A stretch of DNA of 64,000 bases, taken from Vitrella brassicaformis (taxonomy: Eukaryota; Sar; Vitrellaceae). Below the pieces are notes generated by a model. That model saw nothing but the letters and a program-made list of their open reading frames with translations, had not been told where the DNA came from and did no database searches. The position numbers and the translations under genes were made by a program. The stretch spans positions 170,150 to 234,149 of the forward strand of contig CDMY01000477.1 of the NCBI GenBank assembly GCA_001179505.1, given 5' to 3'. Shown here piece after piece: positions 34,731-45,777 of this stretch (position 1 is its first letter; each line of letters begins with the position of its first letter).

Positions 34731-36121
34731 CCCCCCCCCACACACACACACACACCCTCCGCACACACAGACTACTCTTATCATCTTACTAGTGGATAAT
34801 TTTTGTCAGTGGCAAAGGAGCACAGCACGGCACAGCAAGGCGATTGTGCGTGCGTGCGTGCGGATGTGTAAGTGCGCGTGTGTGTGTCTGTCTGTATACG
34901 TGTCAATATGTGTACGTATTTGTATCTACCCATGTCACTAACGTCACCTCTTCCAGCCAGCTTGCCGGCCTGACGGCGCTCTCTTTCCTCACTTCTCAGC
35001 TCGTCTCTTTCTCTCTCTCCCCACGACCACGTCTGTCTGTTTCAACTGTGATCATTCATTCAAATGGACTGACCGTTTTTGCCGTCTGTGTGAATGCCTC
35101 TCTCCTGCGTACATGCGTACGTACACATGCATGGGTCGGGCGTGTTTTAAGTAGACGTGTGCAATGCAGTTGCTCTTGCTCTCTGCTATGGCCGGATATG
35201 TGTATGTGTACATCTGTTGTTGGCCGATGGCAATGTGCACGTTCGAGTGCGTGTGTGTCGGTGTGGATGGATGGACGGTGGCCAGTGTGCTTCTGGGCGG
35301 ATTGTTGGGTCGTGGTGGTGGGTGGTGGTGGTTTACCCGCGTCGTGTGGGTGGGTGCATTCTCTACGTTTCTTGCTCTTGCCCGTGGCCGACCACCCTGC
35401 GACCACCGATGCCACTCGGTGGGCGGACGGCGGCGAGAGCAGGAGGTGATGGGATGCACTGACACACAGACACGACCATATGGTGGTTTAACGAGTGCTC
35501 TTCGCCATAGGTGTACATAAGACACCAACATGCTGACGGATGGATGGACGGATGACGGATGCTACCCTTTCTCATGCCGACACACACACACACACACATC
35601 CCACTCATCCCACTGTGACTAACAGACACTCTGATGTATGATTGATACATGGATGAAGTCTGATATGAATGAGTCATCTGACCAATGACAAACACAATTG
35701 AACACACGGCTGGAGCGAGCGAGACACGAACAGAGGAACAGACGTTGACGGAATAGCGACATGAAATGGTCCACACAGCCCATGCTAGGCATACAGCCAA
35801 TAGTAGGCTTACACATGACATGTCATGTATATGGACTGATGAATGAGAATACACGCAATTGCACTGGTGAGAGAACAATTTCATGCATCAATGTAGCGAG
35901 GATGACAACTATCATGTCGTCGACAGAGGGATGTCTACTTGTAGCCGGATGGCTGAATTCACGTGTGCCCTTTCATACACAGAGACCACCCTTTTCCCTC
36001 CCCGCACTCTTCGTTACCGGTACAGTCAGGCGAGACGATATAAGCGGAGAAAAGCAAGGATGCACTCATACATGCATACATGCAGACCCTCCTCATCACC
36101 GTACAGTCAGGCGAGACAACC
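34731..36121. other. intergenic spacer
   Basis: CA and TG runs near 34738-34754 and 35580-35600, otherwise non-repetitive. No frame with a recognisable product or consistent splice signals. The base composition becomes more AT-rich from about 35600 to 36600 than in the rest of the window. Confidence 0.45.
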
Positions 36122-37278
36122 TCAAAGCGTCTGCACTTTTCTCTTTTGGAAAGTCCTCAACCTGAGAATAGAGAACCCACTTGAACTCCCTGTATCACTG
36201 CTCATCATCGACGTACATAAGACTAACACATTAAGAGCTCCTCGGCCAATGGCATCGTCTGTGTATTGCATTGTGTCTACGCAATGAAGGCACAGAGGGG
36301 GGTAACGGGATGACTTAACACTGAATACGGCATTTCCTCGTAATGCAGCTTGTTTGTAAGGCTCGTCTGGCTTTTTCTGCGGACTATTGATATACCACAA
36401 TGGCTCGAAATGGCGACTCGACCATATGGCGCCACCGTGAACGTCCAAGCTTTGAAAATCAATGTTGGCACACGCATCGACACGGGGTCCAGGCCTGTAC
36501 ACAGACGGAATAGACACGTCGAATATGTCGAATATGGTGTGATGCTTTCTAAGTGTGATGCTTCTCAAAATATATACCTCTGTAGCAGACGGCGAAGGAT
36601 ATCCTTGATGTCTTCTTCAGGCATGTGATTCGGAATAAAAGCACCAGAAATGCTGCCAATAATCGCACCCTTCGGGATGCTGGTATTAGTGAAAATCCCC
36701 AATCCGGCATCCGGTGCTACGCGACTCTTCTTCAGAACCAGCGAATACCCGTGCTCATTCTTTATCTGTTTCAATCGGGCAATCATGAACATATGGGTCA
36801 GCGATTGAGGAGATAGATGACCGGCTTCATCTATCTTTTTCAGGTCCTCGAACGTCTGAAAAACATCATAGTGATATTCACATATAATGACATATAATAT
36901 ATGACATCCTTTTACCCGTCAAATACCTGATTAATGTATTCGATCATCCCGTCTTTGTGAAAAATTGTGGTGTTGGCATGATGTGGCAAACTGTCGATGC
37001 AGCCGTAGTCGATTGTCTTCGCTTTGTCCAATATGGGGTGACTGTTTCCTGTCTGTCGCACCGCATCACTCGGCAGGAAGATAGGCCTGAACGAGACATA
37101 AGAGACATAGCCAATCTACCCAAATGCAAACGCGCCAATCCCAGCCAAACAGCGCTGCCGCCACGCTTCCAGCCCCACCATCCTGCTGCCCCACTCAAAT
37201 AAGCTTCCCCTACCGTCCAAGCGGCAGACCCAACTTGCTTAGAAGCGCGTCCATCTGCAGCAGCGCAGGTGTTGACAT
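36122..37278 (-). CDS. SET-domain-like protein
   Basis: Four exons, 37278-37214, 37086-36927, 36855-36578 and 36494-36122, join in frame to 291 residues. Residues around SRVAPDAGLGIFTNTSIPKG match the first SET motif (GxGxFA...I.kG), followed by GAIIGSISG. The C-terminal exon holds VDACANIDFQ, GGAIWSSRHFEPLWYINSP and later GNAVFSVK. The usual NHS plus YxY lysine-methyltransferase core is not clear: WYINSP stands where RFINHS is expected. It may be a divergent or catalytically altered member. No pre- or post-SET Cys clusters are seen. The start follows the upstream ATG (MSTPALLQMDALL), which is in phase with exon 2. Confidence 0.6.
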
Positions 37279-37603
37279 CCTCCACAAACTTCGCCCTGCG
37301 GACAGGCGCCTGGGTATCTCTTTCGGGTGTGCTTCAGGCCACTCAATAGATGCCTCGTTCTAGTCATTCGTGGCGCCATGAATGTGGCGATACGACGGGA
37401 AGATCAAGCCAGAATGCGGCCTGATATTTGCCTGATATTGAACATCATACTCGCCTCAGGAATCATAAGAGACCCTCTCTTTTCCTGCCACGCACCCAAA
37501 TAAAACGTGAAACATCGCCCCTGCATTGCATCTGGGTCCTTATGAAACGCTGACGCAAGCAGACAATTGAGCGTGGCGGCTGCATGCTTTTCTTGTGCTG
37601 GCA

Positions 37604-37843
37604 CTAATGGCAGGGGCTCGGCTGGATCTGAACGATGAGTTGATAGCGGTAGCGAGCGCCGGGCATTTCTTCCTCGGCCATAAGGCACACATTGCCCTGC
37701 GGGTCGTCGCGATTCCACACGATATTCATGGCCCGGCACGTGATCTCGTTGCAGCCCATAAGACGGCCCAGCTGCACCGTCTGCCGCTCCTCCGAGATGG
37801 TCAACCTCCTTGGGTCGGCGGATCTGTCGCTCTGTGGATGCAT
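37604..37843 (-). CDS. unrecognised short coding-like frame
   Basis: An ATG-started frame of 79 residues (MHPQSDRSADPRRLTISEE, then QLGRLMGCNEITCRAMN, NVCLMAEEEMPGARYRYQL) that looks like protein. Downstream in another frame, to 37404, a second stretch (FTFYLGAWQEKRGSLM) also looks coding, so a spliced gene of which I see only parts is likely. No domain recognised. Confidence 0.3.
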   Translation of the reverse strand: MHPQSDRSADPRRLTISEERQTVQLGRLMGCNEITCRAMNIVWNRDDPQGNVCLMAEEEMPGARYRYQLIVQIQPSPCH

Positions 37844-38410
37844 GCTGCTGGCACAAGAGGCACACTCGCTAGTTGACGCCGCGATGGCTGATGCTGGTGT
37901 GAGAAGGGTTAAAAGGGCGGCTGCTGTTGTGAGAAGAAAACGCAGGGATCATCCGCTGGTCCGCTCCGCCAACAGACAAACTGATCAGCTGCGCTGCGAA
38001 GCCTCTGATCTTAGGAAAGATCGGTAGATCCAACACGCAGCAGAAGGAAAAGAAATGCAATGTTCAGCAGATGTGCTTGCGTATTGTTGGTGCTGTGCGG
38101 TGGTGGCTCATACGCATGGTGATGGTGGCCTGCTTGAACTTCATGAAGACGGCGAATTCGTCCACTCAGATATATGTGCGAGAAGGAATGCCCCTTCCCC
38201 TCCAACGCGTGACATTTCAATTGGCGCCTGCCCTGCATTTGATGACATACACATCACACAAATGACAGCATCAGCCAAGTATACGCATGCTGTCGCTCCC
38301 TGTCGTTACGTACCTGACACAATTCGCAAGACAATTCGCTTGCTGCCGAACGGCTGCAGTCGTAGAGGTCCAAGCAAGGAAGAGGCTAGCGTCACGAAGG
38401 ACGCAAATGG
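37844..38410. other. spacer with unassigned open frames
   Basis: Open frames on both strands (for example minus 38238-38011), none with a recognisable product or a splice path I can support. Confidence 0.3.
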
Positions 38411-39721
38411 GTGATGATTGCAGTGGGTATCATCACCATGCAGCCAGGCATCTCATCTCCCTTTTTGCCCCGTCTGGTACGCCCTCTCTGCCATCCCTCC
38501 ACCGAACCGGTCAGATCTGTCTCGTCTCATTGCGACTCTCCTGGCTTCTTGCAATGCATGTGGCCGCTTTACATGACGCATACACAAGCCAAGAAAGCCG
38601 AGAACACCGCAAAAACCAAGAAAAATGGACATGTTTCCTGGCCAACACGCAAAATTGGCGTGGGGGGAAAGCCAAGCTCGCAGGTTCTTCGCTCGGAAGA
38701 TCTATGGTCTTCGACGCCCACTGAAGATGTCTGGCAAGCCAATCGACTCTACAGCCGCTTTGAGAAGCAGGACCTGAGCGACTCATCTGACGATGAAGCC
38801 CTGTGCAAGCAGAAGAAGCAGACAGCTACCAGCTCGAGGTCGGCAGGCCAACGTGTGACAGGAGAATGCGATGTGCCCTCCACATCTGCAGGTAGAAACG
38901 CAGACGAGGCTCCGAAAGGAGCAGAAAGTCACATTGGCTTTTGCTTTTCGTGTCAGAGATGCCTAGCTACAAGTGCGCCTCAATGCCTCGGCTACGTTCC
39001 CATCACTGCACGTCGTGCGGCAAGTCACCCACTGCTGTGTCATCGCTCAGCGACTGCAACGGACAAGCAACGGATGCCATCTCATCAGCTACTGCAGCAC
39101 AACCTGTCAGCGGCTGCACTGGCCCACGCACAAGGAGTTCTGTCAAGAGGTCAACGGGCTGCGCAATGTAGCCCGCTGACGAGGTTCTGGTCAAGTAATG
39201 GACGAGGGCGAATTCTACGAGCTGCAGCGATGACGAGAGAACAAGACCATCAACGAGGTGGCCAGCTACTTGCTCTTCTTGCTCTCCGCTCAAGCTCATC
39301 TTTGATGTGGTTTTGACGCGCTCCTGCTTCCTCGAAGTCGTCCTGACGATGCTCTTGAAAAGAGAAGACCTCGAGAGCCATCCCACATCTGTGGAGGGCG
39401 CTGCAGCGACCAGGCTCCTTCCCCGTTCCCCGCCTGTCGACGGGCACCATAACTCCCTACTCGCAGCTCCCTCGCCAAGACCAGCAAGGCGCTGCGGGTG
39501 AATCCGTTTATTTATTGCCAAGATCCGCTGGACAACCTATTCTGGGCCAACCAGATGGCATCCGTCACGATCGGGGACTCAGCGCAGGTCTTCCGACCAC
39601 CTGCACTTAGGACGTCGCCCATGCGTGCACCCGCCTGTTCGACAAGAGAATCACTGACAAGGTGGCAGAGACTGCCGCGTCGTATTACAGCAAGCCGTAC
39701 GACTTGCTGAGCTGCATACAT
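38411..39721 (+). pseudogene. MYND zinc-finger gene, broken by frameshift and stop
   Basis: Pieces of one protein are spread over frames. The 5' part (to about 38930) is Ser/Lys-rich. The MYND finger begins CTSCGKSPTAVSSLSDC in one frame and continues CHLISYCSTTCQ and LHWPTHKEFC in another. The change of frame falls at 39055-39072, where caacgga occurs twice, 11 bases apart; without those 11 bases the finger would be continuous with the normal C-x2-C spacing. Downstream, MDEGEFYELQR meets an in-frame TGA near 39232 before RENKTINEVASYLLFLL. Later exon-like pieces are NPFIYCQDPLDNLFWAN and RLFDKRITDKVAE (to 39721). MYND fingers bind proline-rich partners and often accompany SET domains. A sequencing error or unusual splicing could explain one defect, but two favour a decayed gene. 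Confidence 0.55.
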
Positions 39722-39780
39722 GGTAGGTGTAGTGTGAGGGCGGCCAGGCACACACGTCTACCGAGGGCTGCGCGGGCGCA

Positions 39781-39828
<48 letters not shown>

Positions 39829-40218
39829 GAGATGGGGGGTGGGTGGGTCGGTGGATCATGAATTAGATGATATTTTGTTTCGTTTATCTGTCGTCCGGAC
39901 ATTTATGCCATGTTTTTCACCTATACTCCGAAGCCAGGAGAGAGAGCCTGTAATCATCTGGTGTGTCTGACCAAACCACTCAACCGATTTAGTGTCGCCG
40001 ATGAATTGTTAGTGAAGCCATGCAGTCATCGAGTCTGACAAACCCACCCACCCACACACCTCACTAAGTCTTTCAAGAACGATTACGAAAAATATCCACT
40101 CATGGTGCACACACAATCAGTCACGTCCCCTCCCCACTGCTCATACAGACAGACCCTCTCAGACCATCCAATCCACCAACACCACACAATCGCCGCCCGG
40201 CCACCCAGCACTCGCCGC
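39722..40218. other. intergenic spacer
   Basis: CT and TG runs at about 39781-39830. No gene seen. Confidence 0.45.
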
Positions 40219-41256
40219 TCACCCCACCACCATCCCCCTATCCATGACATCGCGCTCGAGACCGAATGGCCGCAGCAGACGGCGGACAGCACCAATCGAC
40301 TCAGGGAAGCGCTGGGCGAACGGTGCGGGCGCATCGGCAGCAGATGGCTCGGTCGTGTAGAGAATGATGCGGCCATCTCCCATCCACAGAAAGGCGCGGA
40401 CGGTCTCGTTGGGTCTGAAGCCGCTCAATATCGCACCACGATAGTTAGTCGCATCAGCGGCATACAGATTGCCTCCGTCCTTGCGATAGTCCACAGCGAT
40501 GCCCTGATCCTCTGTGATGGCCGATGTCAGCAGACGGCCATAACGAGGGTCACCACGGCCGATGTCTGCATATAGCACCATCATCTCATTCACCCCCTCT
40601 TCATTGCACCACCGCCGTAGTACCATGTTCAGCAGATATGTCGAGAATGGGGGGAAGAGCCAGTTGTCGACCCAGCGTATTGCGGGATCGGTCCGCTTGT
40701 AGCCGTCAGCATAGAGATGGCCGCCCGGCAGATTACCATATGGCACCACACGAAACGACTCATTGCCGATCCGATATACCCCGTTGTCAGCTTGCTGCAG
40801 CGCCAGGCTGGTCCCTCGGTATGTGAGCATGTGGCCGAGCAGTCGATAAATGGCCATGGCGTCGGGCAGCCGGTGGAAGGCCGTCTTGCTGGGAAGGTGG
40901 GCCATCAGCCACTGAGCCGACAGCACCAGGGGCAGCCCATTGGCAGATGTCAGCCGATAAATGGCGGCCAGCCGGATGAACCATCTCATCAGACGCCACT
41001 CGTTGCTGCCCTGCTCCAGCACATAGGCCACCCGCAGCACGTAGGTGAATGGCAGAGGGGCGGTGCGGTCGATGTCGATGAGGCCGGTGAGCGAGTGGCG
41101 GGTGAGAGAGCCGTCGATGCGCTCCACCAGCAGAGCGGCCGTGATGATGGACGTGCCGATGGTGCCAGAGGTGTTGCGGAGAGCGGCCACATCAGGCAGC
41201 TGCAGGCATGCCACCACACGCCCACGCCAGACCTCCACCGGCAGCGAGGACGCCAT
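40219..41256 (-). CDS. intronless protein, relative of the gene at 2067-3065
   Basis: One uninterrupted frame of 345 residues from ATG at 41256. It aligns over nearly its whole length with the plus-strand gene at 2067-3065 (blocks AYVLEQGS, LMRWFIRLAAIYRLT, LPLVLSAQWL, YRIGNESFRVV, DPAIRW, RGDPRYGRLLT, LYTTE). The N-terminus (VEVWRGRVVACLQLPDVAALRN) resembles an F-box helix pair, in which the next step would be SKP1 binding; this is a faint match. No signal peptide or membrane helix. Both copies lack introns, so an origin by retrocopying, or a family that spread as intronless genes, is possible. Function unknown. Confidence 0.7.
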   Translation of the reverse strand: MASSLPVEVWRGRVVACLQLPDVAALRNTSGTIGTSIITAALLVERIDGSLTRHSLTGLIDIDRTAPLPFTYVLRVAYVLEQGSNEWRLMRWFIRLAAIYRLTSANGLPLVLSAQWLMAHLPSKTAFHRLPDAMAIYRLLGHMLTYRGTSLALQQADNGVYRIGNESFRVVPYGNLPGGHLYADGYKRTDPAIRWVDNWLFPPFSTYLLNMVLRRWCNEEGVNEMMVLYADIGRGDPRYGRLLTSAITEDQGIAVDYRKDGGNLYAADATNYRGAILSGFRPNETVRAFLWMGDGRIILYTTEPSAADAPAPFAQRFPESIGAVRRLLRPFGLERDVMDRGMVVG

Positions 41257-41508
41257 CAATCAGTCACCACGAGTCAGTCACCAGATGCCGACAACCACCG
41301 ATGGCCATCAGCGGCTGATTGATGCGATGGCTCATCCGCTACATGACGAACGTCGTGTCTGTCCATGCCATGAGGCGTGACGAACGAGAGATCTGCAGGA
41401 ACGCAACACACGAAGATGCCGCTGTTTGAAGCATGTTTAGGCTTCCTCTGCCTCTCTGACTGTCCTCTTACCCTCACTGAGTGTCTTGAGAGCTGCAGCA
41501 GGATGGAA

Positions 41509-41575
41509 GGGGTGTTGAGGAAATGATGTGTCGGCCCGCAGGTGGATAACCTCGGCTATAGCCTGATTGGTTTCT
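41509..41575. repeat. 67-base direct repeat, copy 1
   Basis: Copy 1 of a pair with 41744-41810, differing at only a few positions. It ends in tagcctgattgg, which resembles a pol III A box, and is followed at about 41597-41608 by cggttcgaaccc, which resembles a B box. Confidence 0.85.
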
Positions 41576-41743
41576 AGGTCATATGCCCACTGACCTCGGT
41601 TCGAACCCCTGTTAGCACCCTTAAGGGGTCAAGCCGGGCGGAGAACAATCCTGCTGAGCGCTGCGGAGCGGTCGCGAGTTCGATTCCTGGAGCAACACCG
41701 GAAACCTTGGAAAGGGAGGTACCCTAGCTCTGCGGTCCGAAAG

Positions 41744-41810
41744 GGGGTGTTGAGGAAATGATGTGTCGGCCCGCAGGTGGACACCCTCAGCTATAGCCTG
41801 ATTGGTTTCT
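41744..41810. repeat. 67-base direct repeat, copy 2
   Basis: Copy 2 of the repeat at 41509-41575, same orientation, 235 bases offset. A B-box-like gagttcgattcc lies before it (about 41669-41680), not after it. Confidence 0.85.
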
Positions 41811-41898
41811 CAACAAGGGGGACGATCCATCCGCGAGCTTGGATTGCAGACCTCCAGTTTTCGCTTTTCGCTTCCGACGGCGTGTCTGCGTGTCGGCC

Positions 41899-44536
41899 AT
41901 GAAGAGGATCTTCCGTCGGCCGCCTCGCGGGCGGCCCGGCATGTCGCCAAAGACCAGCGGCAGCACCAGCAGCCTCCCCGACAGCAGCTATCATCACTAC
42001 CGCAGCCTCCCCGACAAGGCCATGTCGTGTGTGTCCACCACGGGCATCGGCTCACAGGACTCGGACAGCGGCGAGGCATTCGATTCGTTCGCAGACTACG
42101 TCTACCAGGTGTGGGGATTCTACTTCGCCTATGCCGCGAGCAGCTATCTGCTGTGCTGCGCGCATCTGGCCGTGGCGCTCGCCCTGCTGGCGGGACAGGT
42201 GAGTGCAAAGACGCACACACACACACTAACTCACATCAAAACACATGTTGTTGTTCTGCGTGTGTGTGTGTGTGTGTGTGATGGCCACTGTAGCTGGCGG
42301 TAGCAGCGGTGTGCTTGAGCGTGCCCCTTCTGTGGCCACTGGTACGGTTGTGCTGAGAACATACGTATGTGTACTTGACGTGTGTGTGCACTCACCACAC
42401 ACAGGTGGTCCTGTTCCTCCGCAAGCGTTACGACATCTACATTAAGAGGAGGGACGAGAGCCTCATCGACTTCGCAAAGATGGAGACTCCCGCAAGTACG
42501 AAGGAATAGAATTCTTGCCATTTGTGTGTGTGTGTGTCCACGCGTGTGTGTGTGCAGGTCTTGCCGACTGCATGAGTGCGGAGCTGCGTCCCGAAGAGAT
42601 GGGCCGGTTCGTCACGCGAGACCGCCTGTCGCTCACTTACGAGGTCTTCGGAAGGTGCGCCTGCACCATCTGCACACTCACCGCCACAGCCACAAACCAG
42701 ACACGGCACAACAGGTCTGTCTTTTTGTATGTGTGTTGTGATGTATGATGTGTGCAGTGGCCCTGCGGCGATCCTGCTGTGCAATGGCGTTAACTGCAGC
42801 TCCATGCTGTGGGCCAAGATATACGAGCACGTGCAGAAGGGTACACAGACACATCACACGACGGACACACACCCCCGCCCCACCCTGCACAGATCTAATC
42901 TACGCCAATGGGTGCGTGCAGTGTTTGTGCGACACACGAACGATCTTGCTTGCAGACATGCCTGACTTCAAGACCAAGTATCGCGTGGTTACCTGGAACT
43001 ACCGCGGGCTGTTCGGCTCTGACCAGCCCAAACACGGAAATGCCGGCAAGTATGTGTGTACTCATTTATGGACACACGACAGAATGCGATGGATGCACGT
43101 GTGTGTGACACGAATGGCTGGTTCAGGTGCAGTGTGCACCATCTCGTGGACGATGCTGTCGATCTCATGCACACACTCGGTCGGTAGTGCACAGACTTCA
43201 CACACCGACCAACACACAACACACACACATCCATCTGTGTGTACCGTAGGTGTGCGCCGCTGGCATGCGGTGATGGGGTGGTCGACAGGAGTGCAGGTGG
43301 CCGGACAGGTGAGTGAGGGGTGCATACAAACAAGAACCAAGACGCAACTCCACACAACAGACAGGTGCACACACCCCCGCGTGTGGCCACGTGTGTTGAT
43401 GCAGCTGGCGGCTTCATACCCCGAGTTTGTGGACCGCGTCATCCTCTGCAACGGCAATGCAGGCCAGACACTCACCACGGTCGGTCAGTCAGTCAATTCA
43501 GCGCACAGATGGGCGTACACCCCTTGTGGATGGATGGATGGATGCAGGCCTTCAGTGTGCTGCCGTTGGTAGGCAATTTCGTCCTGGGTCGGCTGCTGCA
43601 CCTGCTCATCTTCGCCATTAGATTTGCCATCTGCCCATACCCACAGGCGTACGCAGGCACCATGCCATGGACACGTCCGTGTTTGCACCCACAAGCATAC
43701 TTACGTGTCACGTGCCGTCCGTGTGCAGGTATGCGCGTGTGGCGGGTCGCTACAGGCGTGCCGTTCTGTGGATGCGCAAGTACCTGTGGCACCCTATGGG
43801 CATTCTACACGGCAACCCGGCCTTTGAGTGGCTCTTCGCACTGGTGCGTTAGCGCACGGGGGATAGAGAGGGGCAGGAAAGCATCTGTGAGTGTGAGTGT
43901 GTGTGAGTGTGTGTGAGTGTGTGTGCAGAACTGGTGGGACTTGTTCGGCAACGGGCCGGTCCACACCAACAACACGGGCATCATCCTGCAGGTGACGTGA
44001 CGCCCGCAGACATGGCACTATGGCACCCGTGCAGTGCAGTGCATGTCCGTCTGTGTGCAGGCGCTGGATAGCCATTCGATGGAGATGGTGTTGCCTGAGG
44101 TGCAGACGCCCGTGCTGATCATCACAGGATTGCTGGACATCATGACGCCCGCCTTTCAGGTAGACACGCACTCACAAAAGCGGCTCCATCCGTCCATCCA
44201 TCCATCCATCCGTTTCTGTGTGTTCTGCATTGATTCGCGGATGTGTGGATTGCAGTCCTATGGGATGGCGGGTTTGCTGCCCAAGGTGCATCTGGTGCCC
44301 TTCATGGGCGGCTCACACCACTGCATACTGGGTAGGTATTGTCTCACACACACACACACACACCATCGTCCATGTGCGTGTCTCATCCCACTCCCCTGTG
44401 TGTCGCAGAGTACCCCCGGGTGTGTTCGTCCCTGATAACGGAGTTCATCGAGTCGAGCTGGGGCGCATTCAGGGCCAACCACTCCGGAAAGATCCGACTG
44501 AAGCCCGTCATGGAAGACAAACCGTTGACGGCCTGA
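41899..44536 (+). CDS. membrane-associated alpha/beta hydrolase
   Basis: About eleven exons; the first is 41899-42198. The N-terminus is basic and Ser-rich (KRIFRRPPRG), followed by a long hydrophobic segment (VWGFYFAYAASSYLLCC, AHLAVALALLAG, VVLFL) and KRYDIYIKRR, so one or two membrane helices precede the catalytic domain. The hydrolase fold shows VTWNYRGLFGSD, the nucleophile elbow GWSTG (Ser), VLIITGLLDIMTP (acid Asp) and GGSHHC (His). Known family: alpha/beta hydrolases include lipases, esterases and acyltransferases; the substrate is not readable. A helical lid-like insert (VLPLVGNFVLGRLLHLLIFA) sits after the nucleophile strand. The C-terminus ends in a basic stretch (KPVMEDKPLTA). Confidence 0.8.
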
Positions 44537-45777
44537 TTGATGCCTAGATACACTCCCGTATTGGGTGGCTAGCGGATTTTTTTTCGGCCGCCATGCCTCC
44601 CTTTCTGCCAGATGTCTGTCTGTCTGTCTGTCTACTTGAGTGTGTATGCCGATGTGTGTATGTGTGATGTGTACCCGTGTGGCCAGCGAGGATGGGAGCG
44701 CACACGAGCGGACCGATCACCACACACCATGCACGCGATGTGTTGGTTGTGCCGTGCCTCCTCCCTTGTCCCTTTTGTAAGTAGGGCCGTCATATACGTA
44801 CAAACATCCATTCGTTTGTAAGCGAGGGGCTTCCGTCCATCCATCCATCCGGCGAGTGCATGCGGCTTTATATGTGTGTATGTATGTGTGTGTGTCTGCA
44901 CGTTTAGCTGTGCAGTCTCCCGTGTCGCTGCTCCACATGTGCATCACATCGACAACAGCACATCCTGATGATGTGCTTTTATATACACTAGGTCTGAGTG
45001 TATCGTCGATGCGGTTGAGAGAGGAGGGAGGGAGGGAGCAGGGGCGATTTTGACCGAGCTCACGAACATTCTGGAACTTTTTGCACGCCGATCGCGAATT
45101 CAATAATGGGTAGGTCGTCTTGTGTGACTGTCTGTCTGTCTGTCCCTCTGTCTCTCTGTCTCTCTGTCTGTCTGTCTGTGTGTGGTGCCGTCGTGACTCT
45201 GTTGACGGCATGTGCCTTGATCTGCGGATCCGGCAGCTGCATGTGTTGAACCCCAATGCAGCTGCTAGTCCGATGGGGGGCACAATGCCTTTGACAGGGT
45301 GAGCGAGCGATGGCAGGGAGGGGAAAGACCTTTGCGACTTCCGCTGTTGCGTCCCTCGATATCACCAATATCTTACCTCCTTACTTTTGCTCGTTGCCAG
45401 TAGGCAACCAGGAGTTTGACAAAGGCAGCGAGTGACAAACTTCGAGGGAGAAGGCCGCTATATTTATGTGAAGCCACAGTGCGCAATGTGCTCTGTGAAT
45501 CTGCTGTTGCAGGCATCCTTCTTGCGATTGACAAGAAACTGCGGCCAAATGCGATCCATTTTCCTGGCCATAATGGGGGCGCATGCGATGGGCGGGGGTT
45601 CACAACTTGAAGGTGACAGCTGGGACGCTATCCCTGAAGTCGCAGTGCCCATTCAGCTCTCTCTGAACCCTCTTGCAGGCGTCGGAACAACGTCCGTTGG
45701 CTGGGGGCCTGCGTGTGGGTGTCTGAGACTTGCATTTCCCGTCTCAGTGAACGCTTGAGTATCCGCGCGAAGCAACA
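44537..45777. other. intergenic spacer
   Basis: CTGT/GTCT repeats near 44612-44632 and 45127-45180, GGGA near 45022-45036. Open frames on both strands around 45060-45760 have no recognisable product. Confidence 0.4.

Noticed and set aside
41590-41690. a complete functional tRNA gene
   Set aside because: A and B boxes are present but the anticodon loop would have nine bases and the T stem pairs poorly, so I call it tRNA-like only.
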